Below, piece by piece: positions 57,059-64,000 of a stretch of 64,000 nt of DNA (position 1 is its first letter; every line of letters starts with the position of its first letter). The stretch is taken from assembly GCA_037176705.1 (NCBI GenBank), contig CM073896.1:18426708-18490707 (forward strand), written 5' to 3'. Made by a program: the position numbers and the translations under genes. A model generated the notes under the pieces. That model worked only from the letters and a program-made list of their open reading frames with translations, did no database searches and was not told the DNA's origin. This DNA comes from Molossus alvarezi. Lineage: Eukaryota; Chordata; Mammalia; Chiroptera; Molossidae.

Positions 57059-57600
57059 GAGAGTGGTAGGCACGTTAACCTTACTGAAAGGTTCATCAAA
57101 ATGTTGCTTCTAGAGTTAAAGCAGCCTGCATCCTATAGCAGGGAAGTTCATTCAACTCTCCAAATGACAGTTTCCAACCTGGAAAGTGTTAAGCTCTTTT
57201 TCTCTACCAGCTATGGAGGCTGCAATGCAAACATTGTAACTCAGAGAGAATCTCTGCAACAGATGGATTTTACATATACAGAAACATTTACATATACAGC
57301 GTGGCCAAGCCAGCACCAAATACACACTGAAAAAGCAAAGTCTGAGAGATCCTTGATGGAAAAACTGTGGGACAATCTGGTGACTGAGACTTCTTGACTT
57401 GAAGGAGCGATGAAGAAGAGAAGAGATTTTTGATAACTTCAATTTATATATATTTCATACATTTACATTTGAAATTTACATATATGAAATATATTGTATT
57501 ATATTGAGAGATAGAATCTAAAAGGAAAGACCAACACAGCATGAGCGCCTACACTGGACTTCTTCCTGATATGAAGGCCTCGTCAAGACAATTACCTTGG
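57059..57600. other. Unassigned; AT-rich inverted repeat at 57440-57500
   Basis: Contains atatatttcata and tatatgaaatatat about 25 bp apart, able to pair. Nothing else recognised. May belong to the retroviral leader side, but this is not shown. Confidence 0.4.
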
Positions 57601-57601
57601 G

Positions 57602-57848
57602 CCTGGCTGGTGTGGCTCAGTGGTTGAGCGTCAACCCAGGCACCAAGAGGTCGTCGGTTTGATTCCTGGCCAGGGCACATGCCCAGGTTGTGGGCCCGAT
57701 CCCAAGTGGGGGGCATGCAAGAGGCAGCCAGTTGATGTTGTCACTCATCAATGTTTCTATCTCTTCCTCTCTCTTCTTCTCTCTCTAAAAACTCAATAAA
57801 AAAAAATTAAGAAAAAAATAAAATCAATAAAGAAAAAAAATTTTTTTA
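57602..57848 (+). mobile_element. Ves SINE, type B
   Basis: Head gcctggctggtgtggctcag, ggttgtgggcccgatcccaa, end ctctctctaaaaactcaata. agaca(a/g)ttac(c/t)ttgg on both sides. Confidence 0.94.
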
Positions 57849-58063
57849 AAGACAGTTACTTTGGGCAGTGACTCCAATGAGCAGGATGTCGGTGTGGCAC
57901 TGGGAGATTGAACAGGGGCAGACAAGATAAAAGGACACAGCTGTGTCGCTAAGCTGGTCCCTGCTGGGGGTGACTGGGGTTCACCTCAGACTCTTCTGAC
58001 TTATGCCCATTGATGAAGTCTGCCCTGTTTTCCCATATGTCAGATGACAGGGGAGTTCCTGTG

Positions 58064-58081
58064 GGTGAGGAGGAGCCCCCA
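58064..58081 (-). other. Primer-binding-site-like motif after the LTR
   Basis: TGGGGGCTCCTCCTCACC, two bases past the LTR end on the minus strand, resembles the proline-tRNA primer site (TGGGGGCTCGTCC start). Such a site belongs after a 5' LTR. Confidence 0.45.
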
Positions 58082-58083
58082 AG

Positions 58084-58488
58084 TGGAAAGTGAGAGATAC
58101 CAGTGCAAAAAGAAAAATCAGCCGAGTAAATGTAAAGACCTAGTTGGCTTTATTCAATCATCCGTGAATTGGGCAGCATCCCGTCCAGCAGATGGAAGGA
58201 GCCCAAATTGCTGTGCAAAGTGAAAGGGTTTCCGGGGCAGAAGGGTGCAGAAGGAGGACGGCTCTGGCAAAGGCTGGATCGCCCCAGGCAAGGTCATCCT
58301 GTGGGAGACGGGAGGGGTCTGTCAGGCTGATTACCTCACTGGTATTGGCCAGGTAATTGCAGATCAACTGGTTCAAGAGTTTTACCTGTGAGGTAAAACT
58401 GCAGTTAGGTTAGGTATGAAGTCTTGGTTTGCTGACTGGGGGCTTAGCACAAGTGACTCCATTTAGGGCCTACTGTCTCCTTTAAACA
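58084..58488 (-). mobile_element. Retroviral LTR, 405 bp
   Basis: On the minus strand it begins TGTTTAAAGGAG, directly after a purine tract (58490-58530), and ends TTTCCA. Polyadenylation signal AATAAA at 58149-58154, about 65 bp before the end. Length and TG...CA ends fit a gammaretrovirus-like (class I) LTR. It lies downstream of the envelope remnant. Confidence 0.7.
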
Positions 58489-58576
58489 ATCCTCCCCCAC
58501 CTCCCACCCTCATCCCCCGCCTTTGATCAGACTCCCAGTCTAATAGAGAGAGGTGATCTAAATGTAAGGGATTAGT

Positions 58577-58717
58577 CCTGGCTGGCTTGGCTCGGTGGTT
58601 GGAGCATCAGCCCTTGGACCCAAGGCTCCTGGGTTTGATTCCTGGTCAAGGGCACGTACCTGGGTTTCAGGTTTGATCCTCAGCCCCAGTCAGGGTCATG
58701 TAGGAGGTGACCAATCA

Positions 58718-58779
<62 letters not shown>

Positions 58780-58884
58780 TCCTCCCTCCCTCCCTCCTTC
58801 CCTTCCACTCTATCTAAAAATCGATGAAAAAAATACCCTGGGGTGAGGACTAAGAAAGAAAGAAATAAGTAAATAACTAGATCT
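58577..58884 (+). mobile_element. Ves SINE, type A-like, with long (TC)n
   Basis: Head tcctggctggcttggctcgg, about 60 bp of TC, tail accctggggtgaggac with the hairpin weakened. agggattag on both sides. Inserted between envelope and LTR. Confidence 0.93.
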
Positions 58885-59257
58885 CAGGGATTAGTGGCAC
58901 TCTCAGCTCCTGCTCTGCGGTTCCCACAGCTCCCCTGACGGCCACAGGCCATGATGTTCTCACGCGGTCTCTGTGGCACTCACAGGTCACGAGTGCAGGC
59001 TCACAGTGTTCAGTCATTCTCTTCATTCCTTTCTGGTGGTCCAGGCTCCAGGAGATCACGTGCTTTGGGGTCAGCAGCTGTGAGCGTGCAGTTAAAGCTT
59101 TTGGGAGAACACAGGACCATTATGAATATTATAAGTGGGATCATTCCTAAAGTTTAGAGTGCACTTCAGGGCCTTGGTGCCCAGACCCAAACCATTCAAA
59201 ATCAAATAAGGAAACAACCCCACTGAAGGAGTCACCCTTATAAGCCAAGTGGCTTGC

Positions 59258-59530
59258 TCAGGGAGCACAGACACTTCCTTGCTGAGCTAAAAGAAAATCA
59301 AGGGCTATGTTATTATCAAGAACAACTTCAGCTGGAGAGTCTAAGGATTTCTGTTGTTGTTGCTGGGCTGCTATTGTCTTAGCAGCCGATTCTGCAAAAT
59401 TTACAAGTGATAAGGAGATGTTCCTGATCATAACCTCATTTGCACTTAATCCTAACAGAGAAGCAGGGCTCTGCCAAAGGAAGCAAGTCCTGAATCGTGA
59501 ATGCCTCCTGATGGTCCTTTCTAACTCCAT
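59258..59530 (-). pseudogene. ERV envelope transmembrane remnant
   Basis: The minus-strand frame contains the conserved retroviral transmembrane-subunit segment after the heptad region (LDNNIALDFLLAQQGS, followed by VC). The glutamine-rich run just before it and the leading stretch fit the ectodomain. It is short and lacks a readable fusion peptide, membrane anchor and cytoplasmic tail, so it is a broken piece. Surface-subunit sequence may lie in the frames to its right (59776-60105), not recognisable. Confidence 0.75.
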
Positions 59531-60438
59531 GTAAATCCAGGGGACTTGACCAATAAAGTGTCTCAGTTTGTTGCTGAATAGCTTAGGGCACAGATAAATA
59601 ACCTAAGAGGACTTGCTTGGTTATGCGCCCCCATCTAAGCATCCATAGGCCCAAGGAGAAGGTAATGACCACAGACAAAGATAACCCTGTTGAGGCACAA
59701 GCCATTCCCCTGAAGCAGGTATTGTTCATGAATTCATTAGCAGAAACTGTTGCATTTGCCCATTCAAGCCAGGGGTCAGTTAGGTTTTTGGTGCATTTGA
59801 GAGGTCTGTATACCTTGAAAGAGAGTTGTTCTAAATCCCTTGCAAAGATGGGAGCTGCTGGTGAGATCTTTTTGTGATTGGGGGTAGATCTGATTTAGAT
59901 AATCATGAGAACATGGGGGTGAAAATGTCCTGACACTTCCACAGGTATTTATGTCAAACTGGACAAGTACAGTTACAATTAAAGAAAGATGAAAAGAAGG
60001 CACTGCATGCTCTGGCCATAAAGATGGACTGATAAGAGACTTCTGAGATGGGGGGGGGTCAATTATAATTTGTGGTGACGTTGAGATAGAAGAGAAATTG
60101 GTCACAGGGAGTAACAGGGAGTCTTTAGCACCATGGATAGATCATAATCTCTAATGACAAACCTAGCAGTCTGAACAGTGACTCCCCTTAGCAATGGCCT
60201 GGGAGACACAGATAAGGACATTATCTTTCCAGGCCAATGTCAGAGTAAAGGAAAGAAAGAGAAAAATAAAAGTTTTCGTTGTTAGTGAAACTCTGGAGTC
60301 TTGATTCAGCATCTTGAGTCAATTCCAGCTACTCCTCTTCCTTGTCAATTTGATTCGAAGGTCTCCAGTGTCTGCACAGGACCAGATCCCACAAAGCCTT
60401 CTTACCTGTGAGGTGCAGACCCAGGGCCAAAAGCCTTT

Positions 60439-60905
60439 TCATTGTGCAGCAATGTCAGTGGTCAGGAGCACTTGGTAAGTTCCCCTCCAACGGGGTTCAA
60501 GAGCTGTCTTCCTCTGATGACATTTCCAGAACAGCCCGTCTCCGGGTCCCAGATCGTGACCACCAGGATCCTTTGAATCAAGATCTGGAAAAGCTTTTTT
60601 AACCTGTTGATGATAGGTTTCGGTACAACACATTAAAGACTTACCAGGATGAGATAACAAGGGATCAGCAGAAAGGTGTGCACTGATATACACTGGTCTG
60701 CTGGTGACGACCTCATGTGGAGGGAGTTTGTTTCCCAAAGTTGTGCCTGAAAACAGTCAGCAAGACCAAAGTCAACCACATAGGCTTCCAGCAGCTTCAG
60801 CACGTTTAGAGATTTTAAGTCTGAGGATCCCATTAGTTCTCTGAACCTTGCCTGATGATTGAGGGTGACAGGAACAGCGATCATTCCAAGGAGTTTGTAA
60901 GGCAA
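60439..60905 (-). pseudogene. ERV integrase C-terminal remnant
   Basis: The minus-strand frame at 60439-60738 includes DLGPGDGLFWKCHQRK and ALEPRWRGTYQVLL, the small SH3-like DNA-binding domain at the end of retroviral integrase. The overlapping frame at 60633-60905 (FRELMGSSD type) is the preceding integrase part in another frame, showing a frameshift. The catalytic core is not readable. Confidence 0.75.
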
Positions 60906-61110
60906 AAGTCTGGGTCTGTTTTTGCAGAAGCAGAATAGGCTTTCTCCACACGTGTCACAATCTTTATAGAGTCTGTTGCTGCCGCCTTTGTGTGAAAGTC
61001 AGCTCGCACATTCCTCTGACACTCAGTTTCGGTCCTTTCGTGTGCACCTCAATTTTGGTGACAGTAATTTCAGAAGGTAAGAGAATAGCAACTTACTTGT
61101 TGCTCTTTTT

Positions 61111-61330
61111 TTAAAAAAAGATTTTTTTAATTGCTTTTAAGAAGAGAGGAAGGGAGAGGGAGAGAGAGAAACATCAATGTGAGAGCGAAACATCGATCGG
61201 CTGCCTTCTGCATGCTCCCCACCAGGGGTGGATTCTGCAACCTGGGCATATGCCCTGACTGGGAATCAAACTGGAAACCTTTTGGTGCACAAGACAATGC
61301 TTAACCAACGGAGCCACAGGGGCCAGGGCA
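61111..61330 (-). mobile_element. Ves SINE, type B-like, inserted in ERV pol
   Basis: ttttaattgcttttaagaag, caacctgggcatatgccctg, gagccacaggggccagggca. Confidence 0.9.
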
Positions 61331-61675
61331 TTGGTGCCCATTTTTTTTTAGTGGGGTCCTTATAACAACCCTTTGTTTCCATAACATCCCAAAATCATGG
61401 GTGACCTCAAAGGCACACCGGCTATCAGAATAAATAGTAGCAACGTGTCCTGATAACTGGCATGTCTGGTGAAAGCCTGGGCTGTGCTCTTGGGCTAGTG
61501 GGGCTTGTGGGAGGTTTCCCCTTCCAAGGAGGTCACATTGGGTAGGACCAGCACGACCAGTTTGGAAATTCCCTTTTACGTTTTTACAGCATGAACCATC
61601 AACGGACAAAATTAGATCCAGATTAGTTAAAGGAGTGCCTTGTAAATCAGGACGCGGTGTCACAAAATGGGACAC
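61331..61675 (-). pseudogene. ERV RNase H remnant
   Basis: The minus-strand frame has LILSVDGSCC (first catalytic Asp region) and ATIYSDSRCAFEVTHDFG (the conserved Asp-Ser-Arg segment of retroviral RNase H). The domain runs on past the Ves insertion at 61111-61330 (LLPSEITVTKIEVHTK type text at 61020-61090). Confidence 0.8.
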
Positions 61676-61757
61676 CTCCCAATCATGGGGCTTGCCTTAG
61701 ACAGGGTGGTGGCATAGCAGGAATAAAAACGCTGAGACGTGTAAGATGTAGATTAGG

Positions 61758-61990
61758 GTCCGGTCAGTGTGGCTCAGTGGTTGAGTGTCGACACAAGCAC
61801 CAACAGGTCACTAGTTCGATTCCTGGTCAGGGCACATGCCCAGGCTGTGGGCCTGATCCCCAGTGGGGGGCATGCAGGAGGCGGCCAATCGATGTTCTCT
61901 CTCATCAATGTTTCTATCTCTCTCTCCCTCTCCTTTCCTCTCTCTCTAAAAATCAATAAAGAAAAAATATTTTTTTTTAATAAAAAAAAA
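61758..61990 (+). mobile_element. Ves SINE, type B
   Basis: Head ggtccggtcagtgtggctca, ggctgtgggcctgatcccca, end ctctctctaaaaatcaataa. agatgtagattag on both sides. Confidence 0.95.
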
Positions 61991-62289
61991 GATGTAGATT
62001 AGGTGGTGGCGGCAGAAGGATCTCAGAGCAGGTTAGTCAGCATGCAGAGAAATGCGGAGTCAATTCAGAGTGAAAACTTTAGACAGCCTGTGGGGGTTGT
62101 AAAAAAGTGATTCCCCAGGGTCAAAGTGCTGGGGCTTCCACTGACTTTGTAGCTGCACCTCCGGGCAGCTGGGATGGGCACCAGCAGCTGGCATCTGTCC
62201 CGGTGAGCAGGAGGCCCGAGCTCACTGCCATGCCCTCGTGGGAGCACTCCAGGTAATCTCTTCCTTGCACAGATACGGTGCAAGGTCTG

Positions 62290-62771
62290 AACAGTTAGGT
62301 AACCTTAGGGTAGACGGTTCTTACAGCATTTGTTTTAGCCTTTTAAAGGCCTGCTCACATTTATCTTGCCAAGGAAGGGGTTTGAGGAATGGAATTTTAG
62401 GGAGTTCGTAGAGTGGGGATGCCAACAGAGAAAAATCAGCACCGTGGTCTGCAGTACCAGCTGCACCTACCCCACAAAGCTGTTGCTTAGTTGTAGATCC
62501 AGGGACACCTCAGTGTAGCTTCTTTTTGGAGAGAGTTGAATCCCTCCCTCCCTCCAGTGCTTAGATTCCAAGCTAGGTAGTAACCATTGCCTAGCGATAA
62601 CTGGTTTCTCTTTAGAGATTTCATATCCTTTTTCAGGTAACTGCTGTAGCAAATAAATGGAATCCTTGACACACCTCTTTGGTGACTGATCTCAGCAAAA
62701 GATGGTCTACCTACTGTAAAAGGGCCCATTTCCCAGGGAACTGGAGGAAGTTTTAATCTGATTGTTCCAAG
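62290..62771 (-). pseudogene. ERV reverse transcriptase end and connection remnant
   Basis: Minus-strand text LQQLPEKGYEISKEK (62467-62652) is the retroviral RT segment that follows the catalytic palm. Further down, 62300-62440 encodes the connection region (LASPLYELPKIPFL, then WQDKCEQAFKRLK) in another frame. Stops interrupt it. Confidence 0.7.
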
Positions 62772-62773
62772 TA

Positions 62774-63488
62774 CAGTCATGTGCTGCTTAACAACAGGAA
62801 CACATTCCGAGAAATTCATCATTAGGCAATTTCCTTGCTATCTGAATGTCATGAGTAGTTACACAACCCTGGACAGTCCAGCCCACTACACACCTAGGCT
62901 GTACACTCCAGCCCACTGCTCCCAGGCCTCAAGACACACAGCATGTTACAAAACAACATAAGACTCAATCAGCACAAGCGAAAACGATGCCAACCGGCCG
63001 ACTTGGCTCATGTGGTTGGGTATCGTCCCCTGAACCTGAGTTCAGGCCGCCTGTCTGATTCCCACTCAGGGTTGTGGGCTTGATCCCCAGTAGCGGGTGT
63101 GCAGGAGGTAGTCAACTGATGTCTTGTTCTCACAGGTTTCCCTCTCTCTCCCTCTCTCTAAAATCAATAAAAACATATCTTAACACAGAGATGTGTGAGG
63201 TTGCTGGCAGTGTAACACAGCTACTGTTTGACGGCAAACTCTTTTTATAAGAAGAAAGAGTACACTCTAAAATAATAATAAAAAACACAGTAAACAAACC
63301 AGTAAGTCATTCATTACCATTATCAAATACTACATACCGTATACAACTGCGTGCGCTATACTTCTGCACGACACCACAATTTGCTCACATCATGACATAC
63401 GAGAGTTAGGGTGTCATTAGAATCTATGGGACCACCTCCGTATATCTGGCTTGTCGCTGACTGAAACACTGTTGTGCAGCTCTGACTA
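62774..63488. mobile_element. Internally deleted Tigger (Zombi-like) transposon inside the ERV
   Basis: Left end cagtcatgtgctgcttaac, right end gttgtgcagctctgacta (outermost base changed), each with TA outside (62772-62773, 63489-63490). About 520 bp without its Ves. Shares agaaagagtacactctaaaa, aaaccagtaagtcattcatt and gggaccacctccgtatatct with the type of element in intron 10. No transposase. Confidence 0.8.
62993..63184 (+). mobile_element. Ves SINE, type B, diverged
   Basis: Head aaccggccgacttggctcat, gttgtgggcttgatccccag, end ctctctctaaaatcaataaa. Inside the deleted Tigger. Confidence 0.88.
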
Positions 63489-63490
63489 TA

Positions 63491-63892
63491 AGGCAAACAG
63501 AGACTGGCTGTTGGAGTGAACAGAGGTCTGCAACCGCAAACCATCCTGAGTCTAGTGGAAACTGTAACAAAGAGGTGTTTGGATTCGGAACAACTGGGAA
63601 TGGGGAACAACTATCTGGTTAATAGCTCTTAAGTCCCGGACAGGCTGCCTTCCTTGCCCACTAGGTTTCGGGACCAGTGACAGGGGCTGGTACCGGGACT
63701 GATTAGCCCCTGGGTGACCAGGTCTACTACAGGTGAGGTCCTGGTGCGAAGTACCTCATTGCATAGAAACTTTCTTAAGGTTGGCGGACGACCTGCTGTC
63801 AATCTAGAGCATTCCAAGAAGGGAACTCTCAGGGACCACATCCCAGGCTGGACTTCTGGCCTTTCCTGAATCTCTCTGTGCTGTTTCAACAA
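63491..63892 (-). pseudogene. ERV reverse transcriptase N-terminal remnant
   Basis: The minus-strand frame at 63629-63892 has VTQGLISPGTSPCHWSRN, the conserved start of the retroviral RT fingers, and the text to its left continues toward the first catalytic Asp region before the Tigger interrupts. Frameshifts and stops. Sequence from about here to the window edge should be more pol. Confidence 0.7.
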
Positions 63893-64000
63893 ATAATGTC
63901 ACTGTTCCATGAGTGACGTAAGTCAAGCCAGGAACATGCAGCACATGGAAGTAGTACATTTTATGTATTGATTTCTTCTTCTTTTTTTGGCAAAATCTCG
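63893..64000. other. Edge sequence, unassigned
   Basis: Short; presumably the ERV continues here, but nothing is recognisable. Confidence 0.3.

Overview
The window is vertebrate, and almost certainly a microbat. It carries about 40 copies of a tRNA-derived SINE whose head (CCCTGGCCGGTTTGGCTCAG) is the bat Ves family, on a background of general eutherian repeats (MIR, L2, L1, MaLR LTRs, MER5A, MER20, Tigger). There are no bacterial features. The species cannot be read from the sequence; Ves content points to Yangochiroptera.

One protein-coding gene is present, on the minus strand: HSD17B3 (17-beta-hydroxysteroid dehydrogenase type 3, the testicular enzyme that reduces androstenedione to testosterone). 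All 11 coding exons are visible, all with GT-AG introns. They run from the start codon at 54617 down to the stop at 9314-9316, and the lengths (154, 47, 76, 108, 68, 36, 35, 82, 66, 150, 111 nt) sum to 933 nt = 310 codons plus stop, the length of the human enzyme. The cofactor motif, Asn-Asn-Val-Gly, Ser185, Tyr198 and Lys202 are intact, so the gene looks functional. Intron 2 is the largest (about 23 kb).

Layout. 1-9.3 kb lies downstream of HSD17B3: L1 3' ends, an MLT1 LTR, MIRs, MER5A and Ves copies. 9.3-28.6 kb holds exons 11 to 3; intron 10 carries a full-length fossil Tigger (Zombi-like) transposon with Ves copies inside, and intron 6 carries a ~1 kb polypurine minisatellite. 28.6-51.5 kb is intron 2, mostly antisense L1 and MaLR debris with many Ves. 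51.5-54.6 kb holds exons 2 and 1. 54.6-57 kb is upstream sequence with L2, L1 and compound microsatellites. 57.6-64 kb is a decayed minus-strand endogenous retrovirus entering from the right edge: reverse transcriptase, RNase H, integrase and envelope remnants, then a 405-bp LTR. A second, internally deleted Tigger and several Ves copies sit inside it.

Ves copies fall into two classes, used below. Type A has a body ending in a hairpin-capable TCCTC-NNNN-GAGGA box just before the A-tail. Type B has the GGGCCCACAACCTGGGCATG-like body (seen on one strand or the other) and a CTCTAAAAATCAATAAA-like end. Within HSD17B3 about 20 Ves copies are antisense to the gene and about 9 are sense. Boundaries of old repeats are estimates by eye; family names come from remembered consensus features, not from a search.
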